Below, piece after piece: positions 1 through 12,427 of a DNA stretch of 64,000 bases. The stretch comes from Eonycteris spelaea. Its lineage: Eukaryota; Chordata; Mammalia; Chiroptera; Pteropodidae. The translations under genes and the position numbers were made by a program. How positions within the stretch are numbered: position 1 is the stretch's first letter; each line of letters begins with the position of its first letter. Location: positions 3,472,001 to 3,536,000 of the forward strand of contig PUFA01000092.1 of NCBI GenBank assembly GCA_003508835.1, read 5' to 3'. The notes beneath the pieces are model-generated. The model ran no database searches, had not been told where the DNA came from, and saw only the letters and a program-made list of their open reading frames with translations.

Positions 1-48
1 GTATGGTGCCTGGTACATAGAAAGCATTCAATAGATGGTAGTTACTAT
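1..48 (+). repeat. L2 LINE 3'-end fragment (cut by window edge)
   Basis: The opening bases read like the end of the mammalian L2 consensus: 'gtgcctggtacatag' followed by a 'ttcaatag' block. The match is short and truncated by the window start, so MIR is an alternative assignment. Confidence 0.45.
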
Positions 49-1117
49 TCTGAACAAGAAAAATTCACAAATGGGCTCAAAAATAATTATAAATTCCACC
101 ATTAGGTATTATGTCATTGCCTTTCCAGCTGTCTTTTATTATATGAAAGTCCACCCTGAGAAGGGCAAACTATTCTAGTCACTAACACTATAGTGTGGAG
201 TCCTTAAACAGATCCCATCTTCCAAACAGCAAGAGGGATTTAGGGTACCATGGTTACAAAATAGCACATGGAATACTAAAGAAACAAAATAAACAACAAC
301 AAAAACTACTGGAGAAAAGGAGAAAACACCATTTAGAATTTAGCATGTCCTTCTCCAATATCAAATGTGAAAGAGTTATGATCCTGCCTTTCTCTTAATA
401 AAATCTTGTATAAGAGATAAAGATTCAAAGAGAACATTAAAATATGGAAGCACAGAGTGAAAAGATAAAATTAGAAATTTAGCAAGAATCACCAAAGAGA
501 GAGTAAAGTTGTGAGTTTGAAATAAAATTTGATATGGCTTTCAGGGTTTTCATCAATAAGCAAAGATGTTGGAAGTGAGTTAAAGGTGAAAGTCCCCAGA
601 AATTGAAGAAAAAGGCTGGGTCTAGATACCATGAAGTCAAAGGAGCAAAGGACTGAAGATTTGAGAGGGCAGAGTTTAATGAAGAGGCCGTCCAATCTTC
701 AGGAAAGCAGTATACTTACTGGATTCTCATCTGTTACTGCATTGCTTTGTTTATATTTCTTAGGCAGCAAACTTGTCCTCTCAATATTAAGTCATGAATT
801 TTGTAAATTATTTTTAATAATGCTACTGTATTAACAATTCTACCTCAGTTCTCACCATAATGAAAATGGATATTATATTTCTTTTTAAAAATTCAACTTT
901 TTTAAAGAGATGAAGAGAAAATTAATTATTATAAAAATAAAGTGTTACTTAAGTTATCATGCAAGACATGCCCATTCTCATTTTAAAGGTGATTCATGAG
1001 TTTGTGGAATAAAGAAATCAAAAAAATGACCATGTATTATGTCCTTCCTACTGTTACAGTGTCATACTTTTCTTTACAAATGAACACATCTTAATATAAT
1101 TTTAAATTATATCTTCT

Positions 1118-1130
<13 letters not shown>
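49..1130. other. AT-rich sequence, nothing recognised
   Basis: There are only short open frames (67-68 codons on both strands), with no domain-like composition and no repeat family I can name. It looks like decayed single-copy DNA. Confidence 0.5.

Positions 1131-1131
<1 letters not shown>

Positions 1132-1173
<42 letters not shown>
1132..1173. repeat. (CA)n microsatellite
   Basis: Uninterrupted CA dinucleotides, about 21 units. Likely polymorphic in length. Confidence 0.97.
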
Positions 1174-1174
<1 letters not shown>

Positions 1175-1204
1175 CGGTACACAGATTGCACAGATAGCCC
1201 CAAT

Positions 1205-1640
1205 TCTTTCTCTCTCATTGTGAGTGGGTTTTGTGCTCAGCCCTTGACTCTGAGCTTGGTCATGTGACTTGCTTTGTCAATGGACTATCAGCACACATGA
1301 TACCGGCAAAGGCTTACAAAACCCATGAGCATTTACCCTTGATTGCCTTAGCATTTTTATTCTTGCACCTCTGTTCTCATAACCTTGAGAACATACCTGG
1401 GCTACTCTTTCAGAAGATGAGATATGTGGGAAAAAGCTATATCTTCCTTCATCCTATCTGAAGCATTCCCATCCCCCTGCAATTAATCTACAGCTGTACA
1501 TACATGAATGAATCCAGCAAGATAAGCAGAACATGCCAGACAATCAAGGAGTTGTGTGTAATATAAGTGCATGTTTGCTTTAAGCCACAGTTTTGGTGTG
1601 GTTTATTATATGTTATAACCATGTCCAACAGCTCACACAC
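1205..1640 (+). repeat. MLT1-like (MaLR/ERVL) solitary LTR, decayed
   Basis: The block begins with a 'gtgacttgctttgtcaatgg' segment and ends with 'tttaagccacagttttggtg' plus 'tggtttattatatg'. These resemble the 5'-middle and 3' end of MLT1 LTRs as I remember them. No internal retroviral coding sequence is next to it, so it is a solitary LTR. The 76-codon frame at 1231-1461 falls inside the repeat and is not a gene. Confidence 0.6.
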
Positions 1641-1913
1641 ACATTTAATTATCTCAACAGAACTATAATGTCATACTTCTCCATTTCTACCTTCATACTA
1701 TATATTCTGATTATATATATTGATTAATAGATGGAGTATAGAGGAACTATGTTAATCAAATTTTTTAATGTATTTAGCTTCTAACACTAATTTTTTGTGT
1801 CCCAGGACTCTTCATTTTCAATTACTGAGGACCCCAAAAAGCTATATTTATGTAGGTTTTATCTATTATATCAACTGTGTAAGAAATTAAAACAGAAATT
1901 ATTAAAGTGCAAG

Positions 1914-2096
1914 TATAACTAAGGGTCAAATATGTGGTGACAGAAATCTAACTATGGTAGTGAATACACAATGCAATATATATATACATATATATATATA
2001 TGTATATATATATATCTTATTGTTGAAATGTACTCATGAAACTTACTAGATTTTGTTAACCAATGTCACCATAATAAAAAACAAAAAATTTTTTTA
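1914..2096 (+). mobile_element. LINE-1 3'-UTR fragment, severely 5'-truncated
   Basis: 'gtcaaatatgtggtgacag', an AT dinucleotide tract (about 1976-2012) and 'gttaaccaatgtcaccataa' before an A-rich tail match the terminal 180 bp of the longer LINE-1 at 23927-24934. This is the same family, inserted in the sense orientation. I could not find a convincing target duplication; 'aagtataac' and 'aagaataac' are only a weak candidate pair. Confidence 0.8.
1976..2012. repeat. (TA)n tract inside LINE-1 3' UTR
   Basis: Alternating AT with single interruptions, in the same place within the LINE-1 3' UTR as the longer TA array at 24769-24864. It probably expanded from an AT-rich seed already in the element. 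Confidence 0.9.
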
Positions 2097-2740
2097 AAAA
2101 AGAATAACAAGCATACATTCCATTAGCCATCAGATAGATGATGTCATCACAAGTCATGTGGCCTCTGGGAAACTCCACTACATAATCTTGAGAAAATGAG
2201 AGTGGAAAAGGTAGATGAATTAATATTTGAAAAGGACTAAAAAACAGAACGTGACAAATAGTAAATGACATATGATGCAAATAAATAAAAATATCATGAC
2301 ATAGCTATTCTGTATGTTTTCTGAATATCATTACTGTATAATCTTTAAAATTATCAAGTGTGTGATGATTTACAATAATATGCCTGCTGAGGAAGATATT
2401 TCATAGTTTTAAATAGGAAGTATTACAGTATCCACATTTCTTCATAATGAAGGAATTATAACACCTATTTATTAGGATGTTACTTTTCTTTCAGTTAAAA
2501 ATCACTGCAGTTCAAAGGCAAAACACAAAGGCAGCTGAGCAAAAACATACAGATACTGCTCAAAGCCACAGCATGACACAAATAAAGAAATAAGCTTTCA
2601 GTTATAATAATTGATTGGCAGCCTGAATTTTGCAGATTATGTGGAAGGATACAATGCCTGCTGGTCCTCACTTAATATCCATTATTCCATTCTCTCTTAA
2701 TTATAAAACCCTGGTTTAATTCTGCATGGTAATGTTCTCT
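2097..2740. other. AT-rich sequence, nothing recognised
   Basis: No repeat family or conserved-looking frame identified. The minus-strand frame at 2056-2280 runs across the LINE-1 tail and is spurious. Confidence 0.45.
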
Positions 2741-2744
2741 TTTT

Positions 2745-3000
2745 TAGTTGACTGCTGCTTGAGATGAGGCTGTAAGGGCTAGAGCCCCAAAAGTCATCTC
2801 AGACCACAAGATAACCTGAATCAAAGAAGCCAGAGGTGAAGATGAAGAATATGACATGGAAGCTTGCATTTTTGTTGGAAATAAGAAGTTGCCAAATAAT
2901 GGTTGATTACCTTCCTCCATGAGAGAAAAAGAATCTTCCATCTTGCCTAAGCCACTATTTGGTGGTATTCTCTTAAGTTGCTTAGGTACAGCCAACTTAA
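2745..3000 (+). repeat. Possible decayed MaLR-type or other old interspersed repeat
   Basis: The end of the block, 'aatcttccatcttgcctaag' then 'ccactatttggtg', resembles the 3' end shared by several old mammalian LTR-type repeats (the 'tttaagccactgtt' region). Family assignment is uncertain; it could be MLT1 or a related MER repeat. Confidence 0.35.
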
Positions 3001-3854
3001 TCTTAAATTACTTAACTTATAAGTGATAATAAATGTTTTTAAATTGAATTCTAAAAAGTCATGAAAGACTGATAATTTAAAAAATATAAAGAAAAACTAA
3101 ATGTTTGACTAAAAGTTTCAATAATTTCAATTCAAATTAATTGGTAATTAATAGCAGAACTTGACTGTATATCATTTGGAGTGAAGTGCATGTAACTATG
3201 CTTTGTATTACCATAGATTATATGTATTTGTCATTTCATAGGTCATTTTCAACTAATCTAAATTAATTTTTTTTGTTTTGTTCATAAAGATAGAATATTT
3301 ATGGAGATAATTTTTTTCTATGATGTTTATAATAAGATTTGAATAAAATAATATAATGTGTTAACAACTGTCAATTCTGAGTAGTAGGTACAGGATTACT
3401 TGGGTTGTGTGTGTATTGTGTTTTCTATATTTAACAAGTTTTATTCAAAATTTAAAAATTTAGTACCATACTTGAATTTTCAGAATCATAGAAATGTTGA
3501 ATGTTTAGACACTTGCAGTAAAGTAATAATGAAAATCAAAGAGCTAGACTCAACTCTGGGAATGTCACTTTATCATGGATGTTTCTTGTCTTTGTATGTT
3601 ACATTTAATAACTCTAAAATTCCACTGATTAAAATGTCTAAAAATGCCCTTCTTTTCACTCATCATAAACTCTCTCCCCCAATTAAGCCCTAAAATTAAA
3701 AAAGTTATACAATAGGTAAGGAGGGGAAACGAGATATTCCTAGGATTGTGTGACTTTAAAAATATATATATAATTTTATTAAACATTTCCCCAGCCACTA
3801 AACATTCATGTGGTTTTTAGTTTTGTTTATCAATCCTATTATAGATTACACAGC
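3001..3854. other. AT-rich sequence, nothing recognised
   Basis: Overlapping frames on both strands (97 codons plus, 77 codons minus) have low-complexity composition and no motif. I see no gene or repeat. Confidence 0.45.
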
Positions 3855-4294
3855 TGTGATGATTAATTTTATGTGTCAACTCTACTGGGCTAAGGGATGC
3901 CCAGATAGCTGATAAAACATTATTTCTAGATGAGACTGTGAGGGTGGTACCTGGAAGAGATTAGCATTTGAATCAGCAGACTGAGTAAAGAAGATTGCCC
4001 TCCCAATGCTGGTATATATCATTCAATCTGTTGGAGGCCTGGATAGAACAAAAGGGCAAAAGAAGGGCGAATCTGCTACTTGCTTTGGCTAAGATATCTA
4101 TCTTCTTTTGCCCTCTGATATCAGCACTCCTGATTCTCAGGCCTTCGGACCAGACTAATTAAATCACCAGTTTCGTTGGTTCTCTAGTTTGCAGATGGCA
4201 GACTGTAGGACTTCTTGTCCTCCATGATCACATGAGCCAATTCCTGTAATAAAATCTATTGGTTCTGTTTCTCTGGATAATCTTAACTAATGCA
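3855..4294 (+). mobile_element. Solitary LTR-like element with 5-bp target duplication
   Basis: A 440-bp unit starts with TG (tgtgatgattaat) and ends with CA (taatgca). It is flanked on both sides by ACAGC (3850-3854 and 4295-4299). TG...CA ends with a 5-bp duplication are the signature of an ERVL/MaLR-class LTR. The interior matches a common mammalian repeat I remember ('ttatgtgtcaac', 'gagccaattcctgtaataaa', 'ttggttctgtttctctgg'). The AATAAA-containing segment near 4248 could be the LTR polyadenylation signal. I think it may be MLT2-like but am not sure of the name. Confidence 0.7.
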
Positions 4295-5430
4295 ACAGCA
4301 ACAAACATTTATTGATTTTTTTTACTTCCATTTTGTTATTTCTAAAGACAGGTATCAAAGCTATCAAAGCTTTCAAAAATGGGAAAACAATGATCAAAAT
4401 AAAAAAATTCTCAACATATTGTTTTTATTTATATTTTTCCAGTGAATTATCCCCATAAAAATGGAGTTAGAAAAAAAAATTTTGGAAAAAAAATACAGTC
4501 CAATACTGAGAAAAACTTCATCCTAATGAGTAGATATTAACAGGTACAAAGGCATGAGTTGCTATATATTTCTTTCTTCAGTCCATCTGCAACTTCTTCA
4601 TCCCTTAATTTCTTTATCTGAAAGATGCAGCAATAATACAATCTCTCTCATCCCATCTGAAGAATATTTTATGAAAGTACATAGAGAACATTTGCGCTCT
4701 GTTCGTAGACTTTGCACTGAGCAGAAATCTTAACTGATTTTCTAAGAAGAGGGTTTACAGGAAATGGCATAAAGAGAAATATTATATTGAGTAGGCTTTA
4801 AGTAAATTAATTCCAAAAAGGAGTACTCCAAAATTATTAAATCATGAACTTCAAAACCTCTAGGATGGAAGATAATCCTGAGTGTTCATCCAAAACATTG
4901 GTTCATGAAGAATTCTGAGGAGACATGGGGAAAAAGAAGCCCAGACTATAACTGATGGTATTATTCAACAAAGAGAAAAGCCATGTCATATAAACAAGAA
5001 AGATATAAAATGTTCTCAGAGAAACTGTATGACTTCAAGTGTTTGGGGGGAAAGTATATCATGATGTTAATATTTCTAATTATTGGGTAAAACCTCACCA
5101 TTTCTTTTTTTACCCAATCTACCTAAACTTCAATGCTGCTTACATATAATATATAATAACAATGAAGAAAATGACTATAAAATTTACCAAAATATCTAGG
5201 AGGCTAGAGCTAGTATCACAATGATGAATAATAATGACATAACCATATGAAATTGATATTATTTACCCAATTTAAAGATGAGTAAACTAAGGGCTTACAG
5301 AATTAGGTAATCTAGTACTCTTCACACTAAATAATTTGAACCTGAATTTCTGAGAATCCATATATTGCTGTCTCTAATAAGCCACACACTGAGCATACAG
5401 ACTTTGCTCTCAAAGAGCAACAGTATCTCC
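4295..5430. other. AT-rich sequence with A-runs, nothing recognised
   Basis: Several short A-runs (around 4404, 4470-4492) but no recognisable repeat boundary, RNA gene or coding frame. Confidence 0.45.
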
Positions 5431-5714
5431 TGAGGTAAAGAAAGTATTGTGTATAAAGACAATACTTGATGTGTAAATCTAATAAAATATAGGCATAGAT
5501 AGGGAGGGGGTAGAATAAAAACTACTGGGGTGGAAGTGTGAGTTTAGAAAGATAATAGTAGAGATAACATCCGAAGTAGCATCTTGAAGGTCAAATTGTG
5601 GAGGTAGAAATGGGAGATATTCTAGGTCAATATTACAGTATGAATGAACAGAGGTACAAAATAATGAATGACTTTACATAGCATTCTCCTATTCCAATCA
5701 TTGTCCTAAGGGCG

Positions 5715-5775
<61 letters not shown>

Positions 5776-5809
5776 CAGAGAGACAGAGAGACAGAGAGAG
5801 AGAAAGAGA
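5715..5809. repeat. Compound (TA)n(GA)n microsatellite
   Basis: About 11 TA units are followed directly by GA units with periodic 'gagacaga' variants. The purine-rich strand is capable of triplex formation. Confidence 0.95.
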
Positions 5810-5814
5810 CTTAT

Positions 5815-5995
5815 TTCTTTAGTTCTCACAATAACCCTTTGAGATAGATACCATAATTATTCCCATTATAAAAAAGAAACTGAGTCACAGATAGGTTAAG
5901 TAACTTGCCTAAAGACACAACTGGGAATAAACATAGCCAGGATTTGAATCCTTGAGTATCTGGCTCCAAAGTCTGGACTCTTCTTCTCCAGCAGC
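5815..5995 (-). repeat. MIR SINE, antisense
   Basis: 'taacccttttgag'-like opening, 'aagaaactgagtcacagata', 'gttaagtaacttgcc' and 'ggatttgaatcc' are the reverse complement of the MIR core and tRNA-related parts. The minus-strand frame at 5826-6038 overlaps it and is not a gene. Confidence 0.85.
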
Positions 5996-6654
5996 AAACA
6001 CAAGATTTCCTTAGGATTGAAAAATAGTTAGGGGTCAATGGACTGTAGAATGAATGAAAGGATTAAAACATTAAAAAGGTATACAGGGTCAAGAGGACAG
6101 GGGCCTTGAATGTCATACTAAGGAGCTTAGTTTTCTTTCTGTAAGCAGTACATGAAGTTCTCTTAAGGGAAGATAAAGTTCACTGAAGGAAAGACACCAC
6201 ATTTAGGATTGTGTTTAAGAAAAAAAATTTCAGATGGTTCTGTGGAAAAAAATACAATGCAAGTAGAAATAACAAATGCAGAAGTCTCAGAAAAATTATT
6301 GGAAATTTCCTTTGATGGTTAAATGAAAATTGAGGGCTTGAGTCAATATCAGTTGAAGGAAAAGATGCTATAAAACAGAGGCATCATACTCAGGACTTCT
6401 CATTGAAGTTGCACCTCCCACTGGGATCTAGAAAAGTGCTCAATGGTAGAAAACAGTCTTGTCAGCATTTTCCATAGCATCTTACTTTTGCAGCTATTGA
6501 TTCAATTCTGGATCTATTGTCATTTCATTGAAATGTTTCAGAAAGAAAACCAAACAAAATAATCTCCACTAATAAAATCACAAAAGGATCTAACTCTAAC
6601 AGTATAGTTGTTTTTTTACATAAGAAAGAGCATGGGTATATTAAGAGATGACTG

Positions 6655-6755
6655 AACAATTGTCCTAAGGATTGAATGGAATAATATATGAAAAGTGCTT
6701 AGACTAAGGCCTAGCATATAACAGGCATATAAAAATTAGTACCTGTCATATTATC
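6655..6755 (+). repeat. MIR 3' fragment, sense
   Basis: 'attgaatggaataatatatg', 'aaaagtgcttagac' and 'aggcctagcatataacaggc' follow the 3' half of MIR in order. Confidence 0.7.
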
Positions 6756-6759
6756 ACTA

Positions 6760-7179
6760 TCATTATTATACCTTCACCCATGTCCTATTTCTTTCCTAAG
6801 AAGTGCTAAGGTGCTCACCAGCTCACTTCACTGCAGAGAAGGGTATCACTTAAGGGACTTTATAGTCACAATGACACTTTCTAACACTTCCTATTTTGTA
6901 AGTGCTTTAGGTGTTGTGTTGCTTCTACCAGAGTGTAAGGCAGTTACTCAAATGATACAGAATGTGATAGGTACCCAATAAATGCAAACTCTCCCAAATG
7001 GATAAGCAAAGTGTGTCCCTTCTTTTACTCACTTTCCTGGTAAACAGGTAATAAAAAGAGTAGGGGTGGAGGAAGTGAAAACAAAGGTAGATCCTGAAAA
7101 AGACAATTTTATTTCAAAAAGAGAATACTTACTATAACAGAAATGCAGCTAAATTAAGGCAGTGTTCTTTGTGGAAGAA
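6760..7179. other. Unassigned; possible L2 tail at about 6940-6990
   Basis: 'gtgataggtacccaataaat' resembles an L2/MIR terminal block but is too short to be sure. Nothing else recognised. Confidence 0.35.
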
Positions 7180-8020
7180 AGTCTGTGAAATAATATAAAA
7201 TCTATATATTGGTCTCTGCCTCCAGTTCGTGGCACAGAGCTACTAAAACTCTTGGAATTTCCTATAGGGTAGGAGCACTGGGAACATCTTTTACTCTAAT
7301 ATTTGGTTTTTGGTCCCACTTTCTAACACAGAGCTCCTAAATCCCATAGAATTTCCTGGTTGATAGGAGTATCTTATGTTCTACTGAGGCTACTCTTTGC
7401 GGGTTCCTGAATAGCTTCATGATGGGACTGGGTCACCAGAAAGATCAAGCCATGATTGAAAGCTGCGAAGGAGAGAGGGGCTAAAGACTGAGTTAATGAT
7501 CGATCATGCCTACATGATGAAGCTTCCATAAAAATCCCAAAAGTATGGATTGGAAGAGTATCTGGGTTAGTGAACTCATCCACATGCTGGAAGGGTTGTG
7601 CATCCCAACTCCACAGGGACAGAAGCTCCCATACTCAGGACCTTCCCAGACCTTGCAGTATATACCTCTTTGTTCATCTTTATCCTTTATTATATCTATT
7701 ATATTAAACTGGTAAACTAAGGTTTCCTATGTGTTCTGTAAGCCATCCTAGCAAGTTTTAAGCCTGAGACTGGGGGTCCTGGGAACCCTGATTTATAGCT
7801 GTTCCATCAGACGTACAGGTAACAACCTGGACTTGTAAGTGGCATCTAAATTAAGGAGCAGTGTCATGGAACTGAGCCCTTAACTTTGGGGTCTATGCTA
7901 ACTCTGCCTAGTGTTAGAATTGAATTGGATGGCAGGACACCCAGCTGGTGTCACAGAATAGCATGTTGTGAAAACCAGCACATCTAGTCATAGAAGTATT
8001 ATGTGTGAGTAGTAGAGAAG
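7180..8020 (+). repeat. Long old LTR-like repeat with internal 94-bp duplication
   Basis: The block matches an interspersed repeat I remember from mammalian genomes by several landmarks: 'cacagagctcctaaatccca', 'gacaacctggacttg'-like text at 7823, 'actgagcccttaac' at 7872 and 'ggacacccagctggtgt' at 7935. I cannot give the family name with confidence. The opening shows two related copies 94 bp apart ('cacagagc...ggaatttcct...taggag' at 7233 and 7327), an internal tandem duplication. The minus-strand frame at 7374-7583 is inside the repeat. Confidence 0.55.
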
Positions 8021-9180
8021 CACAGGAGGATTTTTCCTTTACAAAGTCCAAGAGTCATTGTTTTTAACAGAGGCATCATCTTAAAGGGGAAATGTGACTA
8101 TAAATATGTTAGTCTTAGGTTCTTCACACACACACAATGGAGACATTCTTATTAAGCCCTTGTGAAAATCAGATATAATTAATTAATTTCAAAGAGTTCA
8201 ATGCCTTGGCCCTTATTAGGGTTTGGAGAAAAGTATAGTAAGATAGAAATATACAGCTATTGTGGAAAGAATTGAAAGAACACCATTTCAATGAATATAC
8301 TTTGTTTTACCCAATATTATATAGATAACAAATAATAGGAATAACTTGTGTCATACAAATTATATTTTACCAGAAAGTTTCCACACTATGAAAAGTCTAT
8401 TCAAGAATTATATTTTCATCTTAGAATCTAGTCAGTATTGGTCATCAAGAATACCCTATCATATTCAACTATACTGAAAAATGTCTAGCCTCCACTATCA
8501 AGTTGATTAATTATTAGGAAAAATTCTAAATTTGAAGAAAAAAATAAAGAAGTATAATTTTTCAAAAGCTAGCACAACTGCTTTTGCATTATGTATTGAA
8601 TTCCTTACAGCCAGCTTCTATTTGGAGTACATTTCCCAAATTATAACTTTCTTCATAACTGACTGAGATGTTTATCTGAATCTCTCATATTTAAATTTTG
8701 TTATGATTCATTAGTGACTACACAACCCTGCTTTAATATCTAATTAAGATAACAGTTTAAATTTTAATGTAATCAAACCCTTAGGTATAAGTTTAACATT
8801 ACAGGCAATAAATAATGTTATAAGCAATAAGACAAGACAATAAAAAAAAAATCAAGTTAACATTGTATTAAGATTGAGCTATTCAATTATACATCCAAAG
8901 ACTTTAGGTAGTTCTCCTCAGCTTTGCAGAGCCACAGGTTTTGTTAGACCTTGGAAGCAAACTCATGCCAATTAGATCATAAAATTAAGACATCTCCCAC
9001 ATAAATTTGAGAGATTAAAAAAAATCTCAAAGGTTAAATCGTTTGTCACAAAGCTTCTGTTTTCACAATTCAACCTTTTCCTCTAAAATTTAAGATTATT
9101 TAATGGATGTAAAAATATCCAAGGAAATTGCATAAATATTGATATGAACTAATGCAAAACCTCTAGTGACTAGCAAAATT
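8021..9180. other. AT-rich sequence, nothing recognised
   Basis: No repeat, RNA gene or convincing frame seen. Confidence 0.45.
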
Positions 9181-9199
9181 TAATAACCACTGAACTTTA

Positions 9200-9290
9200 A
9201 GACTAAAAGAGCCAATAAATCAACAAGCACTTATTAAGGTTTTACTGTGCCTACAATGCTAGAAGGAAAGAAGTTTTAATACAATTAATA
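9200..9290 (-). repeat. L2-like 3' end, antisense
   Basis: 'caacaagcacttattaaggt' followed by 'ttactgtgcctacaatgcta' is the reverse complement of the L2 terminal region. Confidence 0.5.
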
Positions 9291-9494
9291 TCTACACTTT
9301 AATAAGTTCCAATCCAGTAGTGGTGGTTGGCAATATACATTCTGAACTGAATATTAACATTTACTTAAATAAATAAAATACTTTGAGTCATATGATTAAA
9401 GAAATGAGCAGAGAATGCATAAACAATAAGAGTTAAGGCAAAAATATTAGGAAAATGTGGGATTTAGACAGCATCTTAAGAACAGATACTGGCT

Positions 9495-9562
9495 CTTTTG
9501 ATCTTTATAACAGAGTGTTTGGCATGCAGCATTTGTTTAATAAATGTTTGTGGAACTTAATT
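9495..9562 (+). repeat. L2/MIR-type 3' end, sense
   Basis: 'cagagtgtttggcatgcagc' then 'ttaataaatgtttgtgg' matches the shared 'tgcctggcaca...aataaatgtttg' ending of L2. Confidence 0.55.
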
Positions 9563-11423
9563 CAGTTGTTAGCCATAGGGGAAGACATTATACTTCAACA
9601 GCAAAACCATGCACAATGGCTTGAGGAATGAGGAAATGAATTATATGCAAAGAATGCTAATTCAGGGAGGCAGTAAACATTTTGGAGGGGTGAGAAGTAA
9701 GGCTGAAAATGTCAGTTTCTCTGATCATTTCTTCTTTCTCTGATGTTCTGGCTGCCACGACTAAGTTTTCTGATCTTTCTTTCTTAAGTGTTTAGTCTAC
9801 TTTGGTCACTGAGCCAGTCCTGACTAAGGCAAAATGTATATCAACAATCCAGTCTTTCCACTTGATGGGACTTAAAATTAAGTCATCCTCAAAACCAGAC
9901 CCAAAAACCCAATGACTTTTCATGACCACTAGACTCCTGTACTACCACTCTCCTATCTCTGCCAGTCAGATTCTGGAACTAGCTTTTAGATGAAACCTGG
10001 CACCTGTTCCTTTACCTCTTTTGGGAACATCCCCTGCCTCTTCTTATTTCTGATCAGCCGCTTTCTCTACCTTTTCTTCAGTACACCAGAACCTGATACT
10101 ATTCTCAAACTACTGGCACAAACCAGTTCTCATCCCTCACCCTGTGGTCTCTGGTATTGCCCACTGGATTCTCTTCAAACAGGTCATACCTGGTTGAACC
10201 TTCTACTAATGGCTCTGGAATTGCAACTGAAATGGCTGGCCATCCTCTGAGACCACCTGGGTATCCCTTCACCAGAACAATCCTTTAGTGCAGGCTCTAT
10301 CTTCTGCCTCTCCTGTCCTGCTGTGTGACTCTTGAATCAGGTTTCAACTCTCTCATTATTCCCGCTTTCTGTGATGTGCTACTGCAAGTAAACATTTACA
10401 TTTGGCCCTGCTAGACAGTTGAGGCTTGGCAGGAAAGTTAAGTTGAAACAAGATTTCAGAAAGTCTTAAATTCATCATTAAAGGAATTTGGATATGTGCA
10501 ATAATCAAAGGAGAGTCTTTGCATAATTTTGAGTGAGACATGGCACAGAGAACTAGGATTTTAGCATGATTAACCAGGAAGCTAATTTTAGTAAAAAAAA
10601 TAAATAAATAAAAGAATACCATCTTCAATTGGTATATACAACCTAGTTGAGCAAGATGAGTCCGCTTTGCTTCCTGTGACACATGTCATTGAATGATGGC
10701 CTTTTTTCTCCTATTCTTGATCAAAAGTTTTTAAATGATTAAAATTGATGTGACAAATTGCAAACTGTTATGGGTAAATTTCAAACAAAATAGCTATATA
10801 AAAATAGCTATATAGAGAGAGGTTAATCACTAATGAAGAAGTGGTTGGTTTGGAAGAATTTGAGAATAAAGCTTTTCTGGAATGTTTTCTGAAAAAAAAG
10901 AAAATATTTTTAGAAGAATAGATCAAATGAGCATCTTCACCAGGAGTTTTCCTGATTAATAATATAATTTTGCACCAAAGCCCTATAATAATATATATGA
11001 TATTCTACTTCAAGTTGTCATACTGTACTGTCCACTTAAAAATTTAAGAGTGGATTTCATATTATGTATTTTCTTATCATGGTAACAGAAAAAATCAGTC
11101 AAGCTGTTTCTTATGCTTTGGGATGAACTGTGCTGATATTTTCTTCTGTGAATAAGAAAACTATAATCTGTCAGAGAATGTTTTTTTTCTAATGGTATTA
11201 TGTAACATTGTTTTCTTCTGAAATGTCTTAACTTTTATTTTATAAACTAATAAACATTTTTAGTAGATACATTGTAACTCTCAACATTATGACCAAAAAT
11301 TTTAAACATTAAATTATCAGTTTTCTGCTTAAATATTTTAATCACCAAATAAACACATATTTTTAAATTATTTTAACTGGATATCAGTGTTTATTTGGTT
11401 TGCTAAAAAAAAAAAAAGCACAT
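9563..11423. other. AT-rich sequence, nothing recognised
   Basis: This includes a moderately GC-balanced patch near 9990-10330 and a 12-bp direct repeat (aatagctatata twice near 10789-10816). The 108-codon minus frame at 10356-10682 contains a lysine-to-hydrophobic run produced by an A-rich tract and has no recognisable domain. Confidence 0.4.
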
Positions 11424-11558
11424 ACTTTTAGTCTAGGAAGGTTTGGAGAAACATGGCAGAGTAAGAGATGTCACAGATCTCTCCCCTTGAAACAACAATA
11501 AGTTTAACATCTAAAACTCAACAAAAAACACGCAAACTGCACACCAGCATGTCTGAGC

Positions 11559-11984
11559 GTGGGATCTGCGCATAAGAGCTACAACAGGTCAGAAGCCCAG
11601 GTGTCGGGTGGTGGACTGGGACAAATAAGAAGCTGTTCCTCAGCAGCTGGAGCTCCCTGTAGGAGGAGGGAGAGAGGAAAGGTTATTGCGAGTTCCCTGA
11701 ACAGCCATGCCTGGGAGAGTTGTGAGTTCCATGTAGCTGATGGCAGAGCCCAGTCATCAGGGCAGAAGGCAGAGAAGCAGGATAGCAGAGAAACAACAGT
11801 TGATTTTACCAGCCGCAATTGCAAAACCAAGGCTGAGCAGCAGTCTCCAACCCCCAATCCAGAGGATCCCTCTCCACTAATCCTTGGAGACCAAAAAGGT
11901 AGAGCCTCAGGGAAATCTGAACAAGCTACTGAAACTGTTGCTAACATGACAGAAACTGAGACTGAGGGAAGCAAGAGGGATTAA
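11559..11984 (+). other. 141-codon open frame within LINE-1 5' region (not a gene)
   Basis: This is the longest open frame in the window. It lies in the GC-richer 5' segment of the old LINE-1, and an almost equally long frame (131 codons) lies on the opposite strand across the same bases. The paired openness reflects base composition, not selection. The predicted protein is Ser/Glu/Arg-rich with no domain I recognise. A chance frame in a 5' UTR is the simplest reading. Confidence 0.75.
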
Positions 11985-12427
11985 ATATCTATAAGAAAAT
12001 AAAAAGGCATTATTAAGGCTTTATATAAAGCAGGGATCCAAGAGACTTAGACACCACCTACTGGAAACCTAAAAAAAACATCTTTTATGCAGCAGGTTAA
12101 AGAGAGACCTTTATATAATAAATCTTCTTTCTGGAGAAAAGCAAAATACATTTCCATTCATGCCAGGTGGAGAAATAGTCCATTAAACACCAATGAACAA
12201 CCAAGGTGACAAGGCAGCTCAGAAAGAAAAAGAAAAATCTTCAGGAAAGAAGCTTAGAAACATAGAAATACGCAACTTAAATGACAGAGAGTTCAGGATG
12301 GTACTTCTGAAATCCAAAATGAATCATAACAACAATTTCAAGAATTGAAAAAAAACAACTATATGAGCAGAGCAGAGCAAGGAGATTGAAACCCTCAAAA
12401 AAGAACAGAACAGACCTTCTGGAGAAA

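Larger units (their letters stand above)
5440..6200 (+). repeat. Old interspersed LINE-like repeat interrupted by MIR and microsatellite
   Basis: 5440-5680 and 6030-6200 look like two parts of one ancient repeat. The second part contains 'ggggccttgaatgtcatact', which resembles a repeat module also seen near 27000 ('tgggactttggatttaattt'). Between them lie a TA/GA microsatellite and an antisense MIR. I suspect L2 or a contemporaneous family. Confidence 0.35.

Noticed and set aside
11559..11984. 141-codon open frame as a candidate gene
   Set aside because: It lies in the 5' region of an old LINE-1, with a 131-codon frame on the opposite strand over the same bases. No domain is visible.
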